A stretch of 5,504 nucleotides of DNA, taken from the NCBI GenBank assembly GCA_021159785.1, contig JAGHDU010000037.1:1-5504 (forward strand). Reading direction: 5' to 3'. Both the position numbers and the translations under genes were made by a program. The notes beneath the pieces are model-generated. The model was not told where the DNA came from. It ran no database searches and saw only the letters and a program-made list of their open reading frames with translations. The stretch comes from Staphylothermus sp. Its GTDB lineage: Archaea; Thermoproteota; Thermoprotei_A; Sulfolobales; Desulfurococcaceae. The number at the start of each line of letters is the position of its first letter. Position 1 is the stretch's first letter. Of this stretch, positions 1 through 5,504 are shown piece after piece.

Positions 1-74
1 ACATTATACATATTTCTCTATGTTTATCAATGATGACAATAGTTTGCCTTGTTCAAAATATTTCATCGTATAAA

Positions 75-98
75 CTTGAATCAAGAAATTAGTCAAGT
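75..98. promoter_or_regulatory. Palindromic CTTGA/TCAAG cluster, possible operator
   Basis: CTTGAATCAAG at 75-85 is a perfect palindrome with 5-base arms around one central A. A third half-site, TCAAGT, follows at 93-98 and pairs with ACTTGA at 74-79. Further copies of the pentamer occur at 137-141 (TCAAG) and 200-204 (CTTGA, again followed by AAT). Short dyads like this are typical of dimeric transcription factor sites. They lie 60-190 bases before the start codon, and A+T-rich DNA produces such motifs by chance. The assignment is weak. Confidence 0.2.
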
Positions 99-230
99 AT
101 TATTAGTTAAATCGGATACGTAAAATATTTGTTCTTTCAAGGATAATGTTTATATTTGGTTTTAATCATACGTTAAAGAATCCTTTTTATTAACTAGTTC
201 TTGAATATAATTATAGTACAGGTAATAAGC

Positions 231-239
231 CTATATATC
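231..239 (+). promoter_or_regulatory. Candidate TATA box for the operon
   Basis: CTATATATC is centred about 27 bases before the ATG at 262, and a purine-rich TAATAAG stretch just upstream could be the BRE. In crenarchaea the first gene of an operon is often transcribed without a leader, with the TATA box about 26 bases before the start codon, and this spacing fits. The downstream genes all have clear GGTGA sites, whereas the first gene has only a weak GGGTG (251-255), which agrees with a leaderless first gene. Alternative boxes at 148-157 (TTTATATTT) and 204-216 would give a leadered transcript. This is inference from spacing only. Confidence 0.4.
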
Positions 240-261
240 TATACAAAAATGGGTGTAAAGT

Positions 262-1734
262 ATGGATGTAAAAACTCTAACAGGAGTATTCATTATATTA
301 TTAATCATCGTTGGAGTAGTAGCATTCTACGCAGGAACAATGTATGGTGGACAACAAGCATCTGCACCTGGAGGCACAGTCACTACCACAGTCACGAAGA
401 CAGAGACCAAGACTGTAACAGGTGGCGGAGGAGAGGTATGGACACCACCAGAGAAAATAAGAGCAGCATTCGTCTACGTAGGACCAATTGGTGACTTTGG
501 ATTCTCATACATGCACGACGTAGGACGAAGAGTTGCAGAAACACTATTCAGCGAATGGTTAGAAACCACATATGTTGAGAGCGTTACTGAAGACAAACTA
601 GGTGAAACAATAGATAACCTAGTGTCACAGGGATACAACGTAATATTCACAACAAGCTTCGAGTTCATGGACAAAACAATCGAGAAAGGTGAACAGTATC
701 CCAACGTATTCTTCTTCCACTGCTCAGGATACAGGAGAAGATCCAATGTTGGAACATATTTCGCAGACCTATACCAGGTCTACTATCTTAACGGATTAAT
801 TGCTGGTGCACTAACACAGACTGGACACATTGGATATGTTGCAGCCTTCACTATACCTGAAGTAGTAAGACACCTTAACGCATTCGCAATTGGTGCTAAG
901 GAAGTAGGTGAACAACTAGGTAAAGACATACAAGTCCATGTCATCGAGATTGGTGCATGGTTCGCACCAGACAAAGCAAGAAGTGCTGCCGAAACACTAT
1001 GGAGAGACTACGATGTAGACGTACTAGCCTTTACTGAGGACTCAACAGCCATACTAGAATTTGGACAAGAAATAACTAAGGGATACGAAGAAGGCAAATA
1101 TGATCATCCACTCTATGTATTCAGCCACTACGCTCCAGGATACATCTACGGACCAGATGCAGTTGTTAGCGGACAGATCGTTAAATGGGAAACAATATAT
1201 CTAGACATCTTGTCAAAGATCAAGGCTGGAATATACACACCATTCAACTTAGAAAACGTTGACTATTGGTATCTCCTCAACTCAGGAGGTGTAGAGCTAG
1301 GTGCACATGTCTACGAGAATGGTACTGTCATGTACATCAACCCGAAGTTCATACCAACACTCAAGAGCATAACCGTCACAGACAAGTTAACAAACAGACA
1401 GGTAAGCGTATATGAACTAGTAATGAGCAGATACGAAATGTTCAGAAACGCACCACTACTAACACCACTCCAGCTAACAGCAATAACTCATCAATATGAG
1501 AACATCGGTAAGATCAATATACCACCAGTAGATCCAAACAACCCAGATCCATACAGCCAAGTTGACATTTACGTAAGCTCCTATTGGGACCCATTCACCG
1601 GCCCACTCAGCGGCTACCTCAAGGAAGACCCATCACAAAAAGTAACAATACCTGAAGGACAAAGACTAAGCCACGACGACCTATGGAGTATGGACTGGTT
1701 TGTAGATTGGGTAGTGTATCACGGTGCTACTTAA
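262..1734 (+). CDS. BMP family (PnrA-like) ABC transporter substrate-binding protein, membrane-anchored
   Basis: This 490-residue protein is the extracytoplasmic ligand receptor of the importer encoded downstream. Residues 7-28 form a hydrophobic segment, followed by a Thr/Gly-rich linker (about 33-57). No cysteine lies near the N-terminus, so it is probably anchored by this helix or a processed archaeal signal and not by a lipid. The BMP fold starts near residue 65. Family marks visible are VYVGPIGDFGFSYMHDVGR (71-89), YYLNGLIAGALTQTGHIGYV (174-193), TIPEVVRHLNAFAIGAKEV (197-215) and the C-terminal DLWSMDWFVDWVV (473-485). Bacterial relatives are usually 320-360 residues, and the excess here lies in the anchor, the linker and a C-terminal segment of about 100 residues. 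Known PnrA-type relatives bind purine nucleosides; the ligand here is inferred only at class level. The start is secure because a TAA lies in frame at 256-258, two codons upstream. Confidence 0.93.
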   Translation: MDVKTLTGVFIILLIIVGVVAFYAGTMYGGQQASAPGGTVTTTVTKTETKTVTGGGGEVWTPPEKIRAAFVYVGPIGDFGFSYMHDVGRRVAETLFSEWLETTYVESVTEDKLGETIDNLVSQGYNVIFTTSFEFMDKTIEKGEQYPNVFFFHCSGYRRRSNVGTYFADLYQVYYLNGLIAGALTQTGHIGYVAAFTIPEVVRHLNAFAIGAKEVGEQLGKDIQVHVIEIGAWFAPDKARSAAETLWRDYDVDVLAFTEDSTAILEFGQEITKGYEEGKYDHPLYVFSHYAPGYIYGPDAVVSGQIVKWETIYLDILSKIKAGIYTPFNLENVDYWYLLNSGGVELGAHVYENGTVMYINPKFIPTLKSITVTDKLTNRQVSVYELVMSRYEMFRNAPLLTPLQLTAITHQYENIGKINIPPVDPNNPDPYSQVDIYVSSYWDPFTGPLSGYLKEDPSQKVTIPEGQRLSHDDLWSMDWFVDWVVYHGAT

Positions 1735-1773
1735 ATATCCTAATGTCTGATTAATTTTTATCAATACAAGAGA

Positions 1774-1779
1774 AGGTGA
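1774..1779 (+). promoter_or_regulatory. Ribosome binding site deciding the ATPase start
   Basis: AGGTGA matches the archaeal anti-Shine-Dalgarno complement (GGAGGTGAT). It lies one base before a GTG at 1781 and seven bases before a second in-frame GTG at 1787. The seven-base spacing equals that seen at the two permease genes (six to seven bases), which favours 1787 as the true initiation codon. Confidence 0.55.
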
Positions 1780-1780
1780 A

Positions 1781-3328
1781 GTGACGGTGGCGACACAGCC
1801 TGAAAGCTCAAATACTTTTTTCTCCTCCCCTTCAAAAGAAACCCCCATTATAAAACTTGAGGGAATAACAAAGAGCTTCCCAGGAGTAAAAGCACTCGAT
1901 AACATCAACCTAGAAATATATCGCGGAACAGTACATGCTCTTCTAGGAGAAAACGGTGCTGGGAAGTCGACCCTAGTGAAAATCCTATATGGAATCTACA
2001 CACCCGATAAAGGACAAATCTACATAGATGGAAAACCAGTAAGAATTGCCAGCCCCATGGACGCTATCAAACTAGGAATAGTAATGGTTTCACAATCACC
2101 TGTGATCATTGATAGATTGACTGTTGAAGAAAATATTGTTTTAGGTCTGGAGAAATTCAATATGTTTGCACCAACGAGAAGAGTTAGAAGCAAAATAATT
2201 GAAGTCTCAAAAACAGTTGGCGTAAAAATTGACACAACTACAGAGGTGTGGAAGCTAAGCTATACACAGAAACAACTAGTAGAGATAGTGAGAGGACTCC
2301 TACTTGGTGCAAGAGTACTGCTTCTTGATGAAGCTATAACTTATCTGCCATTAGAAGAGAAAAGCAGATTCTATAAATTCATTAGACAATTTGCCAATGA
2401 AGGAGGAACAGTGATAATTATCACACACAAAATTCCAGAAGCTATGGATGTAGCAGACTATATAACTGTTTTGAGGAGAGGAAAAGTAGTAGGCACAGTA
2501 CCGGTAAAGAACACAAGCATTGAAGAAATTAGAAAAATGATGTTTGGTGAAAAAAGCAGTGAGATAACATACGAGAGACTACCACCCGGCAACCCTGGCG
2601 AAGTGTTACTTCAAATCGAGGATTTATGGGTAAAAGGAGATTTCGGCGATTATGCCGTACGAGGGACTAGCCTAAAAGTAAGGAAGGGGGAAGTAGTAGG
2701 TATAGCTGGTGTCGCAGGCAATGGGCAAAAAGAACTAATACAAGCAGTTATGAGGCTAAGACATGTAGATAAAGGAAAGATCATTTTCGAAAATGTAGAC
2801 ATAACTCACAAAACAACACATTTCCTAAGGCTCAATGGAGTTGGATACATACCTGACTTGCCGGCAAAATATGGTGTAAGCATTGAGAACACTATTCTTG
2901 AAAATATTGCAATTGTACCAACATTTAGTAGCGAGATAATTAATTGGAAACGCATAAGAGCTCTAGCCCTCAAAATGATCAAAGAATACGAAGTTAAAAC
3001 ACCGGGACCAGAAACGCCGGTAAAGTTCCTCAGCGGAGGAAATATCATGAAAGTATTAGTAGCAAGAGAATTAACCGCTGCTACAAAAATGCTAGTTGCA
3101 TATAACCCAACAAGAGCATTAGACGAAGCAACCGCTATCAAAGTCAGAAAGATAATAAAATCAAAAGTCATTAATGAGAACATAGCCGCATTAATTGCAA
3201 GTGAAGACCTAGACGAAATATTCCAATTAAGCGACACAATTGTTGTTATGAACAGTGGTAAAATAGTTGGTGTGTTTCCTGCTGAAAAAGCTAAGCGTGA
3301 AGAAGTAGAACACCTCATGGTGATGTAA
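1781..3328 (+). CDS. ABC transporter ATPase with two nucleotide-binding domains (BMP/PnrA transporter type)
   Basis: This cytoplasmic ATPase of up to 515 residues drives the importer and is a tandem of two NBDs, as in RbsA- and BMP-type systems. NBD1 spans about 23-258. It has Walker A GENGAGKST (56-64), Q-loop Q105, signature LSYTQKQ (159-165), Walker B LLLDE (180-184) and switch His216. NBD2 spans about 274-500. Its Walker A position reads GVAGNGQKE (310-318), without GK[ST], which is normal for this family. Its signature is LSGGNIMK (417-424), its Walker B region is YNPTRALDEA (441-450), and SED (474-476) stands at the switch position. The NBD1 signature departs from the usual LSVGEQQ, and the usual DEPTA after Walker B is DEAIT. 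The first GTG is at 1781, but the ribosome binding site favours GTG 1787 (513 residues). The first 20 or so residues are a Ser/Thr-rich extension before the NBD. The gene sits 46 bases after the binding protein and 3 bases before permease 1. Confidence 0.93.
   Translation: MTVATQPESSNTFFSSPSKETPIIKLEGITKSFPGVKALDNINLEIYRGTVHALLGENGAGKSTLVKILYGIYTPDKGQIYIDGKPVRIASPMDAIKLGIVMVSQSPVIIDRLTVEENIVLGLEKFNMFAPTRRVRSKIIEVSKTVGVKIDTTTEVWKLSYTQKQLVEIVRGLLLGARVLLLDEAITYLPLEEKSRFYKFIRQFANEGGTVIIITHKIPEAMDVADYITVLRRGKVVGTVPVKNTSIEEIRKMMFGEKSSEITYERLPPGNPGEVLLQIEDLWVKGDFGDYAVRGTSLKVRKGEVVGIAGVAGNGQKELIQAVMRLRHVDKGKIIFENVDITHKTTHFLRLNGVGYIPDLPAKYGVSIENTILENIAIVPTFSSEIINWKRIRALALKMIKEYEVKTPGPETPVKFLSGGNIMKVLVARELTAATKMLVAYNPTRALDEATAIKVRKIIKSKVINENIAALIASEDLDEIFQLSDTIVVMNSGKIVGVFPAEKAKREEVEHLMVM
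3319..3324 (+). promoter_or_regulatory. Ribosome binding site of permease 1 inside the ATPase gene
   Basis: GGTGAT lies within the last codons of the ATPase gene, seven bases before the ATG at 3332. It supports that start over the in-frame ATG at 3350 and suggests coupled translation of the two genes. Confidence 0.6.
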
Positions 3329-3331
3329 GCC

Positions 3332-4411
3332 ATGGAGTTCCCAATAAGTATGGTCATAGTTAGGCGTGTTAAACCTCTCCCATATTGGATAGTACCAATA
3401 CTGGCACTAGTAGTTGGATTAGTAATATCAATGATGATTCTCTACGTAATGAGCGGGGGACAAACAACGCCATATGACGTACTATTATCAATATACTATG
3501 GATTCACCAATCTAGGATTACTTGCAAAGACCTTTGCATTGCTAGTAATAGTTGGTATAGGACTTCTCGTAAGCTTCAAGGGAGCAATCTGGAACATTGG
3601 TGGCGAAGGACAATTCTATATGGGAGTCTTGCTAGCGGCATGGGTAGCGTTATTTACAGGATTCGCATTCAACGAATTAATAGGCAAGACAACAATGATA
3701 TTGATGGCACTACTAGCAGGAGCATTTTGGGCACTACTCGCAGCACTACCAAGAGCATACTTAAACATCGACGAAGTACCAGTAACCCTAATGATGAACT
3801 ATATAGCATACTACATTATAGACTATATAATAATGGCTCGATGGAGAGAAAGACAATACGGTTATTATAGAACAGAAACAATACCAGAAACAACAAAGTT
3901 TCAATTAATCGAGGGTACGACATTATCAATAGAACTATTATTATTGATGATAACTATATTTGTACTAGTATGGCTAATGTTCAAATACACCAGTCTAGGA
4001 CTTCGGATCAGAGTACTCAGTAGCAACCCCAACTTACTGAGAAGCAGTGGTATAAGTGTACACCTGACAATACTAATGGCTTTAACTATTAGTGGAATGA
4101 TAATAGGAATGGCTGGTGCAGCATACCTTGGATCAGTATCACACAACCTTAGCTATCCAATAGAGGAGAAAACACCAGGATATGGTTATGCAGGAATTCT
4201 TGTCGCATGGCTATCAATGCTAGAACTAATAGGTGTCCCAATAGCTGCATACATTATTGGAGCACTACATACAGCAGGCATCAACATACAGATAGCAGGT
4301 GCCGGTGGAGCAGCTGTAGTAAATGTTTTCATAGGCAGCATTTTGCTAACATATGCTGTTCTCATCACGATCTCTGAATACAAAATTAGAATAATTGTTA
4401 AAAAGAGGTGA
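3332..4411 (+). CDS. BMP-type ABC transporter permease 1 (BPD_transp_2 family)
   Basis: This 359-residue integral membrane protein is the first half of the importer channel. About nine hydrophobic segments can be drawn, near residues 18-40, 64-82, 95-113, 121-140, 148-169, 199-219, 244-268, 285-313 and 327-347. Two family marks place it. One is IWNIGGEGQFYMG (86-98), characteristic of the first permease of BMP-type transporters. The other is the cytoplasmic coupling region LGLRIRVLSSNPNLLRSSGI (222-241), which contacts the ATPase and is followed by a Gly/Ala-rich helix. Length agrees with the family (about 330-370). The gene starts 3 bases after the ATPase stop and ends 6 bases before the next start, so it is firmly within the operon. 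An ATG at 3350 is an alternative start, but the ribosome binding site favours 3332. Confidence 0.93.
   Translation: MEFPISMVIVRRVKPLPYWIVPILALVVGLVISMMILYVMSGGQTTPYDVLLSIYYGFTNLGLLAKTFALLVIVGIGLLVSFKGAIWNIGGEGQFYMGVLLAAWVALFTGFAFNELIGKTTMILMALLAGAFWALLAALPRAYLNIDEVPVTLMMNYIAYYIIDYIIMARWRERQYGYYRTETIPETTKFQLIEGTTLSIELLLLMITIFVLVWLMFKYTSLGLRIRVLSSNPNLLRSSGISVHLTILMALTISGMIIGMAGAAYLGSVSHNLSYPIEEKTPGYGYAGILVAWLSMLELIGVPIAAYIIGALHTAGINIQIAGAGGAAVVNVFIGSILLTYAVLITISEYKIRIIVKKR
4405..4411 (+). promoter_or_regulatory. Ribosome binding site of permease 2 overlapping the permease 1 stop
   Basis: GAGGTGA spans the TGA stop of permease 1 (4409-4411) and lies six bases before the ATG at 4418. The overlap suggests translational coupling that would keep the two permease subunits in balance. 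Confidence 0.65.
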
Positions 4412-4417
4412 GAAGAA

Positions 4418-5398
4418 ATGTTAGAAGCCATCATAGGTCTTATTGCTGGAATGAGCTCAGTATTCCTAGCTTACTATTTGGCAGCATTAGGACATGCAAT
4501 AGTTGAGAAAAGTGGTGTATTAAACCTAGCAATTGACGGTGTATTCGTATTATCTGTAGCTGTAGCATATGCCCAAGCAGTCTATACGAGAAACAATCTA
4601 CTTATATCGATATTAACCGCTATGATAGTAGCTGCGATATTCGGAATGCTACTAGCCTTCTTTGTGACAAAATTCCCAATAAGTCATGGTGCAACAGGAT
4701 TATCAATGATGTTCCTAGGATATGGTTTAGCAAGCCTAGTAGGATTACCAGCGAGAAACATCCAGGGATCGATCGAGGGATTAGAAGTCGGCTACACTAT
4801 AGACGTCCACAGTCCAGTGTGGGTAATAGTATATATAGCAATAATATTGATTGGTCTAGGAGCATTATTCCTCATAAACAAGACAAAGATCGGTGCAGCA
4901 ATAAGAGCCGCAGGAGAAGACCCAGCAGCAGCAGAAGCACTTGGAGTCAACGTATTAATGGTTAGATTATTCGCCGGAGCACTAGGATTCGCACTAATAG
5001 GTCTAGGAGGCGCTATATTCGAGCTATCATACGTCCAAGTATGGAGCGAAGGCACTGGTATAGGTCACGGATGGCTGGCATTCGCAGTATCCTTAAGTGC
5101 AGGAAGAAACCCAATACTACTGATACTATCATCAAGCGTATTTGCTGGACTAGTCAAATACATGACAGCAATACAAGCAATGTACAACATACCCCAAGAC
5201 CTCGCAAAAATGTTACCCTTCGTAGCCGCAATATTAGCTATGGTAATATTCATGGCAACACCACTAAGAAGAAGACTAGCTCCACCAAAGAGTCTAGGAA
5301 AGATCTACTTCAGAGAAGAAAAGGAGAGAAGTGAAAAATATAAGAAAAATTGTTTTGTTTTAGACAGTTCTTTCTTCTCTGAAGTAGATCTTTCCTAG
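4418..5398 (+). CDS. BMP-type ABC transporter permease 2 with an aberrant C-terminal tail
   Basis: This 326-residue membrane protein is the second half of the channel. It has about eight hydrophobic segments, near residues 5-25, 34-55, 62-84, 92-110, 132-153, 182-201, 218-245 and 263-281. Family marks are EKSGVLNLAIDG (30-41, usually ending in EG), the coupling loop IGAAIRAAGEDPAAAEALGV (158-177), and GHGWLAFAVSL (217-227) followed by GRNP. Sequence typical of the family ends near FREE (298-301). The remaining 25 residues (302-326) are polar. They include a stretch encoded by the strand opposite the end of the convergent paralogue, which itself stops three codons after the same FREE. The tail is therefore probably a read-through of the gene junction and not a family feature. 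The last 39 bases overlap the minus-strand coding region. Confidence 0.92.
   Translation: MLEAIIGLIAGMSSVFLAYYLAALGHAIVEKSGVLNLAIDGVFVLSVAVAYAQAVYTRNNLLISILTAMIVAAIFGMLLAFFVTKFPISHGATGLSMMFLGYGLASLVGLPARNIQGSIEGLEVGYTIDVHSPVWVIVYIAIILIGLGALFLINKTKIGAAIRAAGEDPAAAEALGVNVLMVRLFAGALGFALIGLGGAIFELSYVQVWSEGTGIGHGWLAFAVSLSAGRNPILLILSSSVFAGLVKYMTAIQAMYNIPQDLAKMLPFVAAILAMVIFMATPLRRRLAPPKSLGKIYFREEKERSEKYKKNCFVLDSSFFSEVDLS
5334..5350 (-). terminator. Candidate T-tract terminator of the minus-strand permease gene
   Basis: Read on the minus strand, the sequence has two runs of five T (ATTTTTCTTATATTTTT), starting about ten bases after the TAA stop. Archaeal termination commonly relies on such T-rich tracts without a required hairpin, although a potential 28-bp stem flanks this one. 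Confidence 0.45.
5350..5361 (+). terminator. Possible T-tract terminator for the plus-strand operon, inside the permease 2 tail
   Basis: TTGTTTTGTTTT is the only clear T-rich run near the end of the operon on the plus strand, yet it lies 37 bases before the permease 2 stop codon. If it works, many transcripts would lack a stop codon for permease 2. If it does not, transcription continues into the antisense of the neighbour. Its position fits an older, shorter permease 2 reading frame. Confidence 0.25.
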
Positions 5399-5504
5399 GC
5401 TCTTTGGTGGGGCCAGTCTTCTTCTTAAGGGTGTTGCCATGAATATTACCATTGCTAGTATAGCTGCAACGAATGGCAGCATCTTTGCAAGGTCCGTTGG
5501 TATG
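5360..5504 (-). CDS. Partial convergent paralogue of permease 2 (C-terminal end only)
   Basis: Read on the minus strand, 5503 down to 5360 translates without a stop into 47 codons, beginning IPTDLAKMLPFVAAILAMV and ending GKIYFREERTV, then TAA (complement of 5360-5362). The first 44 residues match residues 258-301 of the plus-strand permease 2 except for Thr in place of Gln260. The DNA over the same stretch differs at 19 of 132 bases, almost all synonymous, so this is a real coding region under selection and not a mirror image of the first gene. It is the inner-membrane end of a BMP-type permease whose remainder lies to the right of the window. A second, inverted transporter operon may lie there. 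Its short RTV end is probably the ancestral form of the C-terminus. Confidence 0.85.
   Translation of the reverse strand, partial: IPTDLAKMLPFVAAILAMVIFMATPLRRRLAPPKSLGKIYFREERTV

Larger units (their letters stand above)
1..261. other. Gene-free upstream region of the transporter operon
   Basis: No open reading frame of convincing length or composition lies here on either strand, and nothing resembles a tRNA or other stable RNA. The stretch is strongly A+T-rich and holds several TATA-like hexamers, for example around 148-157, 204-216 and 231-239. It also holds several CTTGA or TCAAG pentamers, including a short palindrome at 75-85. It reads as the promoter and control region of the operon that begins at 262. 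The gene to the left lies outside the window, so it is unclear whether this region also serves a divergent gene. Confidence 0.6.
5294..5398. repeat. 28-bp perfect inverted repeat with 49-nt loop at the gene junction
   Basis: 5294-5321 (beginning CTAGGAAAGATC) pairs without mismatch with 5371-5398. The A+T-rich loop is 5322-5370 and holds the minus-strand stop codon and T-tracts for both directions. Transcripts from either strand that cross the junction could fold into this long stem. It may aid termination or mRNA stability, or it may simply be the conserved core of the duplicated gene ends. Confidence 0.85.
5189..5503. repeat. Imperfect inverted repeat formed by convergent permease paralogues
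   Basis: The left arm 5189-5320 and right arm 5372-5503 are reverse complements at 113 of 132 positions (about 86%). Perfect runs include 5240-5262 with 5430-5452 (23 bases) and 5294-5321 with 5371-5398 (28 bases). The arms are the 3' ends of two homologous genes facing each other. The repeat continues past the right edge on one side and probably further into permease 2 on the other, so its full length cannot be seen. Confidence 0.9.

Noticed and set aside
201..494. Plus-strand open frame of 97 codons overlapping the start of the binding protein gene
   Set aside because: It overlaps the well-supported BMP gene in another frame, and its Arg/Trp/His/Ser-rich composition is typical of a shadow frame.
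1735..1780. Internal terminator or second promoter between the binding protein and ATPase genes
   Set aside because: The gap is only 46 bases and has a single run of five T (1755-1759) with no convincing TATA/BRE pair. Partial termination that raises binding protein levels is possible but not supported.
2806..3357. Minus-strand open frame of 183 codons antisense to the ATPase
   Set aside because: It lies opposite conserved NBD2 motifs, has no recognisable domain and is explained by the codon bias of the real gene.
5041..5334. Plus-strand open frame of 97 codons inside permease 2
   Set aside because: It is an alternative frame of conserved membrane segments, with shadow-type Arg/Thr/Ser-rich composition.
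5294..5398. Inverted repeat as the end of an insertion sequence
   Set aside because: Both arms are coding sequence of a permease, no transposase is present, and there is no flanking target duplication.
5189..5504. Inverted repeat as an assembly or chimeric-read artefact
   Set aside because: A mirrored read would be identical, whereas the arms differ at 19 of 132 bases in a synonymous pattern that needs evolutionary time.

Overview
The window suggests a hyperthermophilic crenarchaeon, probably of the Desulfurococcaceae (Staphylothermus-like). The genome call is inference. It rests on A+T-rich DNA, near-exclusive AGA/AGG arginine and heavy ATA isoleucine codons, GGTGA-type ribosome binding sites, and a binding protein that carries an N-terminal membrane anchor and Thr-rich linker in place of a bacterial lipobox.

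Layout: positions 1-261 hold no gene. They contain promoter-like A+T-rich sequence and several CTTGA/TCAAG motifs. A plus-strand operon of four tightly packed genes follows. The first is a BMP/PnrA-type substrate-binding protein (262-1734). Next comes a tandem two-domain ABC ATPase (1781 or 1787 to 3328), then permease 1 (3332-4411) and permease 2 (4418-5398). Together they make one complete ABC importer of the BMP/PnrA class, whose characterised members mostly take up nucleosides or related purine-like compounds. The binding protein captures the ligand outside the membrane, the two permeases form the heterodimeric channel, and the single double-NBD ATPase powers it.

The right edge is the most unusual part. 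On the minus strand, 5360-5504 encodes the last 47 complete codons of a second permease 2 that meets the first tail to tail. Over 44 codons the two proteins differ at one residue, while the DNA differs at 19 of 132 positions, almost all synonymous. This is an inverted paralogous gene pair under protein-level selection, presumably the end of a second, inverted copy of the transporter operon. The junction contains a 28-bp perfect inverted repeat around a 49-nt loop. The plus-strand permease has no stop at the expected place. It runs through the junction and ends in sequence antisense to the neighbour's last codons, so the two coding regions overlap by 39 bp in codon-aligned antisense.

No RNA gene, CRISPR array or insertion sequence is visible.
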